Source: Lumbricus rubellus (taxonomy: Eukaryota > Annelida > Clitellata > Crassiclitellata > Lumbricidae). From it: DNA of 64,000 nucleotides. The stretch covers positions 10,888,619 to 10,952,618 of the forward strand of contig OX243819.1 of the NCBI GenBank assembly GCA_945859605.1. The letters are read 5' to 3'. Of this stretch, positions 33,845 to 45,700 are shown piece by piece (the stretch's first letter is position 1; each line of letters begins with the position of its first letter). The translations under genes and the position numbers were made by a program. The notes under the pieces were generated by a model. That model saw only the letters and a program-made list of their open reading frames with translations, had not been told where the DNA came from and made no database searches.

Positions 33845-35869
33845 TGCGGTAGCTTTGAAGTGGTTGCATGGAATTGCAGTGGAGCAACGGAACAACGGAA
33901 GTGGAGAGCCGCGGTGGATTGGGATTGGGATTGATCGTGATCATGGATGCCACGTTGATCCTCGAAATGTCTAGTCTTGCTCCTCTGCAGACACCAGACG
34001 CATTAGGTAACTATATTATAATTATATGCGCAATGCATCATGGTCTCATTCTTGTTTAGCTTTTTATATCCGAGTGGAAATACTCGAGTATCGAGTAGTT
34101 CATTTGTCCCGATTTGAAATAACAATAACCTACATTGTGTATATTATAACCTCCATTTCTCATGAATGTGTGCCTCTTGCTCCACCGCTGGTCCATAATT
34201 ATTTCAGTAGAGAATTTCCAGTAGGCCTAACTTCGGAGACGCCTTTTAATTGGAACTCTTTGCTTTTCATAATTACCCTACTTATCAAATAGAACACTGT
34301 TTACATTCATGTAGTAAGCTGTGCACATGTTACTTGTCTATACTTGATGCTTGAACAGTGCTGCCGTCAAGTGGAAAAGTCCTTTCCAATGGCGACCTAG
34401 GGGTCATCCAAAAGGTCTACAAGTGCACGAACATTCGGGAGGTGGCAGCAGGATCTGTGGAAGTTTATAGTCACCAGGTGGCGGCTGACGCTGACTGCGG
34501 ATCGAACGATTGGCGCCAAATTCAGGTTCAACTTCTGACGGAAAACAGAAGTGAGGAAAATAATTCCACTTCCGGTCCAATTCCATGGAACAACTACGGT
34601 TGGTATTAGATAACTTCCAATTATAGCATAATATGACCTATATATAGGCTATAAATAGGCTATAAATAGGCTATAAATAGGCTATAAATAGGCTATAAAT
34701 AGGCTATAAATAGGCTATAAATAGGCGTGAATCTTGTCCGGCACCTTCTTTAATTATAGGCTATTTACGGAACTGTTCACATCTAATATCATACAGCAAC
34801 AGGGACGTAACGAGCATTGACCTTGGGTCACCTTGGGGAAGTTGGGGAACTTAAGCCCCAAACGATGCTCAAGCCCCAAATATACTGAAGGCGCTCATGG
34901 GCGCCACACATGGAGAGGCAAGAGGGGGCACATGCGTCCCCCAAGGAAAATCGAAGCCTGTAGGTTATTAACAACAGTAGCCTACTTTTTGACTTTTAGG
35001 CTAACAAATTTCTTCACACTAAAGTATTAACGATGCATAAAGCTAAACTGAGAAATTTACATTTGGAAACTTCTTTGAAGCATAGGCCTACCCATTTTCT
35101 TAATATCCCGCACTGCATTCTTCAAGCTCCTGTAAAAAATTAGCCGTGACTATTGTGTTTTACCTCTCTACTGCAAATATATCTGTGGGCGCCCAGGACG
35201 GCCCTCATCCTATAGGCCCTATAATGTTGTACTGCACTCCCAATTCTTCTCAAGGCTCAAGTACCCCCTCCCACAAACGAAAAACGGCAATAACTGCCAT
35301 GGTTCAAAACGATGGTTTCCCGGCCATTCGGTGTGGCCTTGTCCCTATATATAGTGTCTTTTCATAGCAGACATGACAACATGTGGGGCGCGGTGGTGTA
35401 GTGGTGGCGTCGTTGCTTTGAAGCCGGAAGGTTCGAGGTTCGAATCCACCTCGCCACGTAAGGACCTTTGGCAAGTCCTTCACTCACAATTGCTCAGCGC
35501 TTCGGCGTGAAACTCCGATGCAGTGTCTGCTCTGCATTCTGGAGCGCCTCTGAGTAGGAGAGCTTGAAGGGGCGCTATAACAAGTGAACATACAAACAAA
35601 AATTGTCTTATACGATAGAAATCGTTTTGTTCGTCTGCTTTCTGGCGCTAGAGATGACGTGTGATTTGACGCAGACGCAGACGACAAATGCCGTTGAAAA
35701 CGACAGAAAGATGTCGCCACTGTCACCAAATCATCAGCCGAATAATCCATCGACGATTTATGTAGCGACAGCGTTTGCCATCCTCGTTCTCTGCATCGTT
35801 GTCGTCTACTTCGTCGTCAAGAACCGTCGCCAGAGGGCCTCGTCGTACGCCGCCATGAACGACGACTGA
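28069..35869 (+). CDS. Type I membrane glycoprotein, LAMP-like, six exons, complete
   Basis: Exons 28069-28135, 28503-28717, 32948-33151, 33880-34006, 34359-34598 and 35652-35869 join in matching phase to give 356 residues. Residues 1-22 are a signal peptide (CLCLLWLLIDTVAM core). Then come a repeated acidic segment (DPDLTMIHD x4), a lumenal part with NxS/T sites (NIT, NST, NES, NGT, NRS) and paired cysteines including a VYKC motif, a single C-terminal membrane helix (IYVATAFAILVLCIVVVYFVV), a basic stop-transfer NRRQR and an 11-residue tail containing SSYAAM. One Cys-paired lumenal domain plus a tyrosine-containing short tail is the layout of LAMP-family proteins (endosome/lysosome membrane), but sequence similarity is weak, so the family call is tentative. 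Intron 2 contains the nested transposons and a long tetranucleotide array. Confidence 0.78.
28503..28717 (+). CDS. LAMP-like gene exon 2 with in-frame 27-bp tandem repeat
   Basis: Acceptor aaacttgcag, donor gtagga; phase 1 in, phase 0 out. Four nearly identical 27-bp units (28526-28633) encode the nonapeptide DPDLTMIHD. After them comes PPGGDPCRLSNSTLLNVIITFNSTIQ-type sequence: the first lumenal cysteine and two glycosylation sites. Confidence 0.85.
28906..28969 (+). repeat. (TA)n microsatellite, left half
   Basis: About 30 TA units ending at the mariner-type element. The matching right half is 32018-32053: the element is inserted into a single (TA)n tract. Confidence 0.95.
29105..29400 (-). 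pseudogene. Mariner/Tc1-type transposase C-terminal fragment
   Basis: The frame contains LNSPDLNPVDYKIWG, the conserved NSPDLNPxD block of the IS630-Tc1-mariner DDE domain, followed by a helical end (VREWRKRLRECVEAKGG). The N-terminal helix-turn-helix and first catalytic Asp are missing. Confidence 0.88.
29440..29826 (+). pseudogene. Second, frameshifted mariner-type transposase fragment, opposite strand
   Basis: Translating in pieces gives a region like the catalytic D block (AHGDRETVHALL..APDFI), then a broken 'SPDLN' block and a C-terminal CEWRKRLRACI-like end homologous to 29105-29400. Several stops and shifts are present. Its 3' end is interrupted by the hAT-like insertion at 29827. Confidence 0.8.
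29827..31866. mobile_element. hAT-like element, 2.04 kb, nested in the mariner-type element
   Basis: Termini CAGAGCCGTTTTAA and TTAAAACGGCCCTG, with a perfect 8-bp duplication AGCTAAAG at 29819-29826 and 31867-31874. Both ends continue with GCCTAGG/GGGCCCC blocks. No convincing transposase frame remains. It carries a further insertion at 30322-31034. Confidence 0.88.
30322..31034. mobile_element. TA-flanked MITE, 713 bp, innermost element of the nest
   Basis: Near-perfect inverted termini of about 33 bp beginning TCGTCGCCTGACAATTATC, with TA on each side, as for Tc1/mariner-type insertion. The interior repeats GGACATACGACAA/GGAGATACGACAA-like motifs in both directions; the terminus itself contains GGACATACGCGAAG. 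No open frame of note. Confidence 0.85.
32018..32053 (+). repeat. (TA)n microsatellite, right half
   Basis: Continuation of the 28906-28969 tract on the other side of the mariner-type element. Confidence 0.92.
32162..32925 (+). repeat. (TACA)n tetranucleotide array, about 760 bp
   Basis: Around 190 units of CATA with patches of CATG, CACG and CGTA variants. The overlapping frames of up to 283 residues (MYVC/IHTY repeats) are artefacts. It ends about 22 bp before the acceptor of exon 3 of the LAMP-like gene (32948). Confidence 0.96.
34643..34726 (+). repeat. 12-bp tandem repeat GGCTATAAATAG-type
   Basis: About seven units of TATAAATAGGC just after exon 34359-34598, in the intron before the last exon of the LAMP-like gene. 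Confidence 0.9.
34896..35197. mobile_element. Diverged copy of the CATGGGCGCC element family
   Basis: Starts CATGGGCGCCACACATG and ends GTGGGCGCCCAGG. The interior 'caaatttcttc.cactaaag' and 'ttcaagctcctgt' blocks match 62338-63069. No duplication is preserved. Confidence 0.7.
35384..35600 (+). mobile_element. tRNA-derived SINE, family A
   Basis: Full-length copy ending about 50 bp before the acceptor of the last exon of the LAMP-like gene, so it supplies much of the sequence just upstream of that splice site. Confidence 0.9.
35652..35869 (+). CDS. LAMP-like gene last exon: membrane helix and tail
   Basis: Phase 1 entry (acceptor ctggcgctag) continues exon 5. Encodes a Thr/Asn/Pro-rich stalk, a hydrophobic helix of about 20 residues, the basic NRRQR and the tail ending MNDD before stop TGA. 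An acceptor further upstream is possible, but this one keeps phase. Confidence 0.75.
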
Positions 35870-38230
35870 CATTTATGTAGCGCCCAATTGAAGCTGAGTT
35901 AGGCTATACTCTTAGAGGTACTAGACCCTAAATAATTATTATAGTGGTGTTAAACGGCTGACAGGCTTTTGCGAGGCATGTGCCCCCCCCGTCTCTGTGA
36001 AAGGCTATTGAATAGCGCTTTAAAAAATGTAGAAATGTAGCCTATGATAGAAACACAGTATCAGCGTTTAGACGTCACTGTTATTTAAAACCATAGTAAC
36101 TTATACTAAGGCTAGGCCTATACATGTAGGCCTATATTGTACATACAACCTTCAAAGGTTGCTACTCAGAGGCGCTCCAATTGCGGGCTCGGGAGCGCTT
36201 CATGCTGATGATGACGACGACGATGAAGGTGATGATGAGAGTGAATCGTTTGAATGTGGACTGCGACTTGCTGTCAACACTTTGCCAGTAGGCTACTTGT
36301 ATGATAAAAACTGAAGTTAGGCCTAAGTTTTTTTTAGCATAAGCATGATAGTTCAATTAATTCGAGAACTAGCCTACTATGGAAATAGGACCACGTAGGG
36401 CCTAATAATTATTGAACAATGAGCATCGTAATGAATTCTAAGGAAATGCTTCCCAAACATAGGAGTGCCACGGATAAATAATTAATTAATTCATGCATTA
36501 ATTCATGCATTAATTCATACATTAATTCATGCATTCATTCATTCATTCATTCATTCATTCATTACGAGGATTTACATAGCGCCTCTTGAAGATGACTACT
36601 CAGAAGCGCTCCCGAGCCCAGCGTGGCTAAAGAACACAGTTTTGAGATGCGCATAGAAATTCCTTCTTCTGCACCATGCAGTTTTGTCTTTAAAAATCAC
36701 TACGAGCAAAGACCTACAAATATATCTATAGGCCTACAACTACAATGATGTTCTCTCAATGACGCACGGTTATCAGAATAGTCTGGTAATTTCAGATAAG
36801 AACCGCATAAATTATAGCAGCCGCTGGCAATTAAGCCGTTCACATGGGATAGTGTAGACATAATTATTATTCAGAGAGATCACCGCTTGTTTCCTGTTAA
36901 ATCGGTCTGCATGGCTACCCAAAGCTATCCAAAGGCTGCTCTAGCTGTATTGAAGTGCAGGCCATGTCCGACAGGTTGGGTCGCGAACTTCACATAGGCT
37001 TCACATAAATTATAGGCCATAATTATATAGCCCACGTGTAATAATAAATTATAAAGAAGATGCACGACCGCTTCACGCTAATAGAATATGAAAACTGTAC
37101 TGGGCGTTGCCGGTACTGCGCTTATTATGTCAGGCCGACAGGATGTAGCCTGAGTGGGGGGGGGGGAAAGGGCTCAAGGCCAATAGTCTAATTGTCGCCC
37201 ATCCACCCACCCACGCCTCATCCCCCGGTTCAGCTTTCGGCCCATCACTGATCACCGGTACCACGCACCACTTGCTACATTGTTCAATGCCAGCCTAATA
37301 ATGTCGTGCACTGATGCGCGGCTAAAACCTGCAGCTAGCCGTCGTTACTTTGTCAATGAATGTCGCTTGAGCTGTGAATGTGCACGTGCGGTTGGATTCA
37401 CCAATGGGAGGGAGACGGCCGCACAAGCTTAGGCTGCGTTTACAGTTTAGTCCTAGCCTAATGAAACGGCTTTTATTATAACTAGAGGATCGAAGAGCCT
37501 CGATTAGTCCTACATTTAGGAGACCAACTTACCGTTCTTCTGTTAAACATAGCTATTATATCCAGCCTTAGAAAGTTGGGGGTGGTTATGAAATGTTTTT
37601 AAATCTACTGACTATAGAAGTCTAGTTCACTATTGCTCGACCCCCCCCCCCCCCATAGGCCTACCCGAATGAAAACACAAAGAATTTGAAAAAAATTGTG
37701 TGTATCCTATTTCCAGAGTGGGGGTGGACCAAACCAACTCAAACGAGTCAAACCACCACCCCAGGCGCATGCATGGTTGACTCACTCATTCACTTGCTCG
37801 CTATTCTCTTCTTCTAATATCGCCATTTCGCTCGTTCCATTTATAATTCACAATTAGTAGTCGTTATAGCCTAGCCTAATGCTCTTCTCGTTCATCATCA
37901 TTTAGCCTAACCCTTTCTTTCCTTCGTTCCATTCTGTCGTGAGTCATTCTACAGCAGCTGCAGCTTCTTCTTCTTCTTCTGTCCATCATTTTCTTCTTTT
38001 TAATATCTCGCAATGAAACCATCGATTAGCAAGAATGGCTACAATAAGGCAAGCAATAAGGCCGCTTAGGTCTTTGACTCACGATTGGACGCGTTTTTGT
38101 CCAACGCATATAATTATTATGTGATGCGCTGATGTCCGTTCGAATGAAGCATACAGTAATATCGACTCCATTCAGCAGGTGGCGCTGCACAAGAATACAG
38201 CCATAGATACGTCAGAGTACGGACAGATCT
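35870..38230. other. Intergenic stretch without a recognisable gene
   Basis: Holds a SINE tail (36535-36640), CCCC/GGGG runs (near 35975, 37150 and 37640), short ATTA/CATT repeats (36478-36565) and many AGGCCTA words. No exon pair with matching phase was found on either strand. Confidence 0.6.
36535..36640 (-). mobile_element. SINE tail, (AATG)n type, inverted
   Basis: (CATT)n followed by 'catagcgcctcttgaag' and 'actcagaagcgctcccga', i.e. the reverse of the shared tail. Confidence 0.7.
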
Positions 38231-38232
38231 AG

Positions 38233-38510
38233 TCAGGCATACATAGGCCTACATACATAACATACATGCACACATACACACTTGCATGCATGCATACATA
38301 CATAACATACATGCATGTGTGCATGCATGTGTGCGTACATACATACATGCACACATGCATACATACATACATGCATGCTTGCATGTGTGCGTACATGCAT
38401 ACATACACACATACATGCAAGCATGCAATGCCATGCATGCATGCATGCATGCATGCATGCATACATGCATGCATACACACATCCACACACACACACACAC
38501 ACACACACAT

Positions 38511-38544
<34 letters not shown>

Positions 38545-38545
38545 T
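38233..38545 (+). repeat. (CATA)n/(CATG)n plus (CA)n microsatellite
   Basis: Tetranucleotide array to about 38480, then two CA runs. The open frames (up to 194 residues) are repeat artefacts. Another CA/CG-rich tract is at 38940-39115. Confidence 0.94.
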
Positions 38546-38581
38546 CATACATATATACAGTCATACATACATAGCCTACAT

Positions 38582-38884
38582 CAAGGCCGTAGACAGGGGG
38601 GTGTTTTGGGTGTTTGAACACCCCCCGAAATGGAAAATGAAGCAAAAAATGTGTTGCATTTTCTAGTTTGTGATGCAAAAACCATGAAATAAAGCATGAA
38701 AACACCCCCCGAAATGAAATAATAGATACAATTTCGATTTGAAAAATGGAAGTTGATGACCCAAAAAAATGGTCATCAGAAATTTTGGCGGCGAAAGTGG
38801 AAAATTTCCCCAAGATTTCAACCGGATGACTAAAAAAAGGTCGTCAGAAACACCCCCCGAAATAAAATCCTGGCTACGGCCTTG
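38582..38884. mobile_element. hAT-like MITE, termini CAAGGCCGTAG, 303 bp
   Basis: Inverted ends CAAGGCCGTAGACAGG and CCTGGCTACGGCCTTG, with perfect 8-bp duplications GCCTACAT at 38574-38581 and 38885-38892. G/C hexamers lie near the ends, and two internal GATGAC..GGTCRTC hairpin motifs are at 38756-38777 and 38826-38845. Confidence 0.93.
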
Positions 38885-38946
38885 GCCTACATACATTCAC
38901 ATACAAATAGGGCAGATAGTCAGACAACCATACAATGCATGCACAC

Positions 38947-38978
<32 letters not shown>

Positions 38979-39080
38979 ACAGATCGAGATGCACAGATAG
39001 ACATAGGCCTAATAAAATTATTATGCATGCATGAGTGTAGGCCCTACACACACAGGCACGCACACACGCGCGTGCGCGCG

Positions 39081-39112
<32 letters not shown>

Positions 39113-39827
39113 TGCACGCACACAGATTCACATAGAAGAGTGTGTAAGAGAAAGAGAGACGGCTATCGAGAGAGGAGGGCAGCAGGAGGAGGCAAAGTAA
39201 GCGAGAAGGCGAGACCGACGAAAGTAAAATGACAGTTAGAGTGAATTGTAATAAATCTCACCTTGCCATTGCATGACGTGTTGCTGTTTTCACGAACCGT
39301 AGGCTTATATATTGAGATGAACGAAATCCAAACGTGCATTCGGGTCATTGAGCTTACAATTAATTTAAAATTCGCCTTTCAATGACTCACTGACACGTAC
39401 AGCTAGTGCACAAAGTTCTTGGCCTATTTGCCTTCTGTCTTCCAACAGGGCCTTCCTTCATATAGGCCTAGGCGTAGATTATCTGGACATTGAGTCATTG
39501 ACCGAGTCGCACCTGCGAAATTGATTTTTGTTGAAAGCAGGCGTTTTACATCATTTTCGTGATGGCTCTGTGGCTAAAACTGAAGCATTGATTTAACATT
39601 AAACTTACGTAATAATAAAATTATTATGTATTTAGATGTTCTAGACCTTTTCCGGACTGTGGAGTTGAAAACGCGGCCGTAATGTCATCATCGGTCTTCA
39701 TTCATTCATAGACCGCCGAGGGTCATCTCTGTGTGTGGGCGGGGTCACGGCGCATGCGCACTGTGCCATGTCAATGATGTCATTCATTCGTTCGTTTGTT
39801 CATTCATTCATTAGTAAAAAGGACGAT

Positions 39828-39943
39828 ATGAGGAAAAAACTACGCGTTTTTCTTGGTTTTCGCCAAAAAGTCGAGCCGTCGACAGCGAAATCTTCAAGTC
39901 GGGTCGAAGATCGGCGAATTTACCCAGGATTTTGTGGCCGACC
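39828..39943 (+). CDS. Candidate first coding exon of SPRED
   Basis: ATG at 39828 opens 38 codons (MRKKLRVFLGFRQ..) and reaches a good donor gtatgt at 39944 in phase 2, exactly the phase needed by exon 42535-42706. The surrounding DNA is more GC/CpG-rich than its neighbourhood, as near a promoter. The N-terminal sequence is not conserved in SPRED, so similarity cannot confirm it; a one-in-three chance match of phase must be kept in mind. Confidence 0.38.
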
Positions 39944-40069
39944 GTATGTGGACTCCGCGCAGCCGACCATCGGATAGACACCCCTCTGTTTTAGGCCGCC
40001 ACATAGTAGTCAACTCCACATAAATGTCATGGATACGCCTCCTGACCGCAAATCCGTATTACGTGACGG

Positions 40070-40477
40070 TCAGGCATTTTGAACTGTATGCCCTGTCTGG
40101 TGCGAGGTTAATCTGAGATCGAGTCGCACTATCTGCTGGGTGCGATCTCCATTTTGGACATCCCCTTCGTTTCCGATCTGGTCGTCATAAATGCCATGGA
40201 TCGGCCTCTGTGGAATTCTGTGTCGTGACGGATGGTCTGTTTTGGCCGGAAACGAGAGAACTTCTGAAATTCTAGGGTGCGAAGGAAGACCGGCCTGTTG
40301 GCTGGTTGGACCGATTAGACACAAGCCAAAAGTTTGGTAGAAAGGTCTTGGGTCACGTATGGCCGGAGTGGTTGAATCTGTGGCAAAGGAGCTGAGCTGC
40401 GGATCTGGAACAGAAGATGAGACAAACTCTGAGTCAAGGTATTCAATACAGTAACAGGGTAATCCTAAAGACTGCAT
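40070..40477 (-). other. 135-codon open frame of unknown status
   Basis: ATG-initiated minus-strand frame free of obvious low complexity. No family recognised and no splice partner found. It overlaps two diverged copies of a roughly 60-bp segment (40014-40079 and 40181-40245, around 'cataaatg.catggat'). Probably not a gene. Confidence 0.15.
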
Positions 40478-40884
40478 GCCTGTTCATATAAACAGCATGG
40501 CCGCCCAGGAAATCGCTAAACTAGAGCACTGCGGTTTTGGCTTCGAATTTCACATTTACTCCTGTTTACTTGATAATTGATAATTTATTAACCTGAGCGT
40601 TTTACTTAGATCTCACGTTGATTACTTGCATACTGAGCGCATTGTATGATGGGATGCGGTTGATAGGTTGCAGCACTCTATTTTAGCTAAGTCATTGGCA
40701 ACCATGTTGTTTTGTGTACAGGCACGAATTCTTCTGGATAAACAGTAACAGATATCGGTGGATCTACATAAATGACGACGCATCTGTAGCACGTAGTCTT
40801 TGCTAACGTTTGCTAACAGTATATTGTAACAACCACATTCATTTATCTTCAGAAGTACATTTAATCTGATCTTAAGACTTCTGT

Positions 40885-41148
40885 CAAGGCCGTAGCCAGG
40901 ATTTTATTTCGGGGGGTGTTTCTGAATATTGGAAAAATAAATTTTCCATTTTTAATTTTCCATTTTCGCCGCAAAAATGTCTGATGACCTTGTTTTAGTC
41001 ATCATCTTCCATTTTCATTTCGGGGGGTTTTTCGTGGCTTTATTTCATGGTTTTGCATCACAAACTAGACAATGCATTAGATTTTTTCTGCATTTTCCAT
41101 TTCGGGGGGTGTTCAAACACCCAAAACACCCCCCTGTCTACGGCCTTG
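40885..41148. mobile_element. hAT-like MITE, second copy, opposite orientation, 264 bp
   Basis: Ends CAAGGCCGTAGCCAGG and CCTGTCTACGGCCTTG, with perfect 8-bp duplications ACTTCTGT at 40877-40884 and 41149-41156. Same family as 38582-38884 but inverted. It lies in the probable first intron of SPRED. Confidence 0.93.
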
Positions 41149-42534
41149 ACTTCTGTAGCATCATTACAACGATGCACATCAAGTGAAACTGCGGTCATGG
41201 CAGAAACTGGCCTGCTTGTCGATTAGGAGAAAGGGTAGTCGAGCTACTGGTTGTAGGCAAGCTAAAACCGATGAGTTTTAGAGTTCAACTCTGAATCATA
41301 TTAGAGATACGACAGAATGTGCAAAAGAACTGACACACAGCTATAATGCAGTCATGTAATACCGTCAAAGGAAACAGATTCATTTATATAAGTTGATATG
41401 CAGTCTGTAAACAAATAAACAGTATTTAACTCTGAACATTTGGTGCTATGACAGCGCTAAACCAATTTAGGAACTGACAGTCAGCATTTGTAATAATATC
41501 TTTGTTCTTAACTGCAGTTTGTATGTGCTGCAGCATCAATACTATAAGCCAATTTTCTGTAGCAGGTGGGGCATAAATTGTGAATATCACAAACTGCTCA
41601 AAGTTCATTAGAAAGTTGAATTGTGTGCCAAGAAGGTAGCTTATGGTTGCAAATTACAGGCCATAACTGCGTTTAAGACTCCCAGAAATCTGTAAACCTC
41701 GGGAAGTGATGCTCAGTGCATTGCAAAAGGTTCCAAGTGAAGATATCTGGGTCATAAGATCTGGATGACCTTCCATGCGACATAAACTAAGATTATGTCA
41801 GTTATGACACTTCACTTGCCTTCAGTGCAGCTTGAGGTAACCAAAGCTAGGTTGACGTGTACTGTAAATAAGTCTGCTTAGCAGTATGATGTGTTAATTG
41901 TGTATAGTTGAATTGTCTACGTAGTTCCACTGAAGTGAAAGCACAGTTGAGTGCTGACGTAAATAAAGATTTTTATTCATTTAAGATGTTGACACATTAG
42001 AGGATTGATGCAGAGAATAGGTGCACTAAGAGAAGCGAAGGACGGACTTGACCTATGAGTAATGACAAATTGACACTGAGATCATTTATTTGTACGAATT
42101 GCTGCAAAATGGCTGTCATCAGAAACTGGTGACGATGATGTTGAGAGGTCCACATTGATGCAATTGCTTTGCTTGATACAGATGCACATGACCTTAACCG
42201 AACATTTATAGTCTCTCTTCACCTCAGAGGTGCTTCCAACATGACAATTGACAATTTAGGATACATGTAATGCTTTCTCTTAAAAGTGTTTTTCTAAGTT
42301 GAACATACATGATGTCATTGATGATATAGTCATTGATGATGCTTCAATAATGTGATCTATAATAATAATAATGATTATGACAATTTATATGATGCCATAA
42401 CACAGCGATGTCATTACAAGGGTGCCTTACAAATCAGCTTACATTTGGGAAAAACCCTAACGAACAAGTTTGCTTTTTAGCATGGATTTAAAATATCTAT
42501 TGACGACGTTGACATTGATGATGACTGTTTGCAG

Positions 42535-42706
42535 GGAGGAATACTTGGTGAAGGTGAAAGCGCAGGTCATGACCCGCGACGATAGTTCTGGAGGTTGGGT
42601 TCCAACGAACGGCGGTGGGATGAGTCTTGTCGGCCTTCGCTCTCTCTCTTCATCAAACGTTGACGTGCAATACCTCATCGACGGCCAAAGAGTCTCGGAT
42701 CACACT
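42535..42706 (+). CDS. SPRED: SPRED EVH1 exon, first half
   Basis: Acceptor actgtttgcag, donor gtacgt. Encodes EEYLVKVKAQVMTRDDSSGG and continues to DGQRVSDHT. The frame is also open upstream to 42470, but conservation starts at the splice acceptor. Confidence 0.92.
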
Positions 42707-45700
42707 GTACGTACAAGTCTATGACATTGTGTGCAGAGCGACCATGCCTCGCTGTCTGTTACCTATGCTTCTGGGTTCAAATCCTGGTGCATCATTTCTA
42801 TGCATATATGTATGACATTGTATGTATGTATTTGCAATTGTTGTAGCACCCCTCCAAGATTGCTACTCAGAAGCGCTCCCGACTTCAGCGCGGACGCTGA
42901 AGCGATACACGATACAACGATCTGATACATGTAGTTAGTTAATCATAGCTCAAACTTGTAATTTTTCTGTAAACCTAATATTTCTTTCAAAATTCTGTGT
43001 TGCATCATTTGAATTCATCATAATGTATTTCCTTTAAATTAATTTCTAAAAAATAATCTGATGATAATTTATTTATTATGTTAATATCTTCAGGTGCTTG
43101 TTTCTAAGATATGCCTTGTTCTAATAAGTTATGTTGTATTTTAGTTTTATTGTGTTGTTGTGTTTTATTAGAAGAAATGCCTTGTTGTAACTTGTAATAA
43201 GTAATATTTTATTTTTATTGTGTTGTGTTTTATTGCATTGTATATATTTGATTTCTTTGTTGTAGTACATGTATTGTGTTGTGTTCTGTTGGATATAATT
43301 ATATAGGTGACGCTGAGCTGTGTTCTAAAGAAAGATCTTTCATACACGAAGGCCACTCCAACGTTCCATCATTGGCGCATGCAGGGCGAACGTTTTGGCC
43401 TCACGTTCCACAGCTCAGCCGACGCTCAGGTCTTCGAGAAGTGCATCAACAAAGCGGCTGTGACCCTTCGAGAAAGTAGGCAGCACTCCTATTGACAGAT
43501 TTTGCAACTTTTACTGGTGCTAAATAAATAGCTGTGCAGGCCAGGAGATTATCAGTAACTATGCTGGTCATGGATACTGCATGTATGATTTAACATGCTT
43601 CTTTTGTGATTGCTTGAACCTCTGTTTTAACCCTTTACTCATTTGCCTCGAGAATATTCACTGAAAACACTCGCTTAACAGGAAAAATGAAAGGGTAAAG
43701 GGTTAACCGTTAACGGGACTGGCCACGACATCGGATGTTTCGAGCTGGCTCTATGTATGCACGGTGAATGAAATACACAGTGGCTCATTGCATGTATCTG
43801 TTTTTTATGAAGCTCAGTTTAAGAACCTGAAAAAATTGTAAACATGGCTGTCCTAGTCTTTTAAGCAGGACTGCTGGAAGTAGAAGGAAGAGAGGAAGAC
43901 CATGAAAGAACTGGTAGGACGCAATCAAAGATGACTTGAGATGTCTGGAAATGTCATGGGAAGAGGCTGAAGAGCTGGCGATGGAGAGGGAGAAGTGGAG
44001 GAGAAGCGTTGCTCGATGTGCAGACCTGCACAGGAAGGACTAAGTCTTAACAAATGACGAGAATGTTATTTGGACTCGTGTTATTGAAATTGTACAATTG
44101 TTACGAGGAGGACATTGCCAAAGGAACAGTCTATATTATATTTACCAGGACAGCCAAATGACAATTCATGATTCTGCTAGCCAGGAGCAGAATCATGATT
44201 TGCAAATCTTTCCTTTAGTATTCTAACAGTAAGAATATGACTTCCATTCAGATGTTTTACAGTGGGTGATTGCTTTGCTGTCACAGTGACTTGTGCTCGT
44301 TGGAAACATACATGACTTGCATACTTTTGAATCCACACCATTGTTCTGGCTAAAGACAATGCACAGGTCAACAATGTTCTACCTCTAACTGGTACCAGAG
44401 GCATGTTGCCAGGCAGAATCAGCCTTTCAAGTCATCAGGCATCATCTGGGTCTTATGAAGTCTTTGTAGTATACCACAGAACTTGATCCACAGAGGTTAA
44501 CAACAAAAACTGGAACTGGAAAGTTTTCCATCGAATAGCACCAATGGAACGTTGCACGTACTGACTATGTCGTGTTCCTTGTGTTATGTTCTAATCTTCA
44601 CTGGAGGATTTGTTTGGATTCCATCGCGCGATTGAAGCTCAGTGTTAGAATAAAGACCTGCATTCATGTCAGACCTCTCAATGACTTTGTCTCAGTTGAA
44701 ATCTTTCAAGGCTTGAGAGTGTGGCCGATAGTTTGCATGACAGATCAGACATCGTGTCACTTGCACCAGTTGTCATCAAGTTGCTATTCGTGATGGCAAA
44801 TCAGTATGTCACCAAAGTCACGTGTGTGCGTGCATGTGTATGCGAACTGAGCCACCCAAAATTTCACATCCTGGCATTTATCATTGATTATTTCAACCAA
44901 TAAGCTGCTCCACTGGGTTCAGGATGTTACAGCATTACATTTTACCAGCACAGGTTCCATTACCATGTCATTTCTGCCGCATGGTTTGCTGTCTGTCACC
45001 ACAGAATAGCAGTCTCGGTGTCGTGCTTGTGGCCATTGGGACACACCAAACATAGTTCCTTATATGTGTCTGCTCTGTTTACATGAATGCCAGACTTTCC
45101 ATTTTACTCTACACACATTCGTCAGTGTGACTTCTTAAAATATTTTTGACGGTGCTATAAAAATGGTGAGATGTATACATTCAAGGTGAGCTACATGTGT
45201 GAAAACTGACACTTGGTGAACTCAGGTTCTGCTGTCTAAGCCTGGACCAGATGCCTAATGCTCTCTTTCTCTCTACTAACAGCCATGGATGATGTCATGT
45301 CATGATGTTGCTTACAGTAAGCAACGGCTTTGGACAAAAATCTTTACACCGCTATTGGCCTTTGTAGGTGTAAACCATACAATTAATACATTGTGTCATT
45401 GTTTTCTTGTTTTTTTATATGCTCATTTAAAACTTAATAATAAATGCTTGATGGTGCTAATTGGCGTACATCTGTCGTTACGGCTAATAACTGCGCTTTT
45501 AAAATTTTTTTTGGAATAAATGTAATTCTTGTATGCATGTATAATTGTATATAATATATGACATTGTTTCTTTTGTTTTAGGATTTGGTGAAATGGTCGA
45601 AGAAACACAAGAAGACACAGAGGCTTCACATACGGTTTGTTTGTGGATATTATAACTAATTCTTATTATTACCCTCAGTTCTTGCATTTCTTGACAATAA

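Noticed and set aside
38229..38813. 194-residue Cys/His/Met-rich frame
   Set aside because: Runs through CATA/CA microsatellites and into the 38582-38884 MITE.
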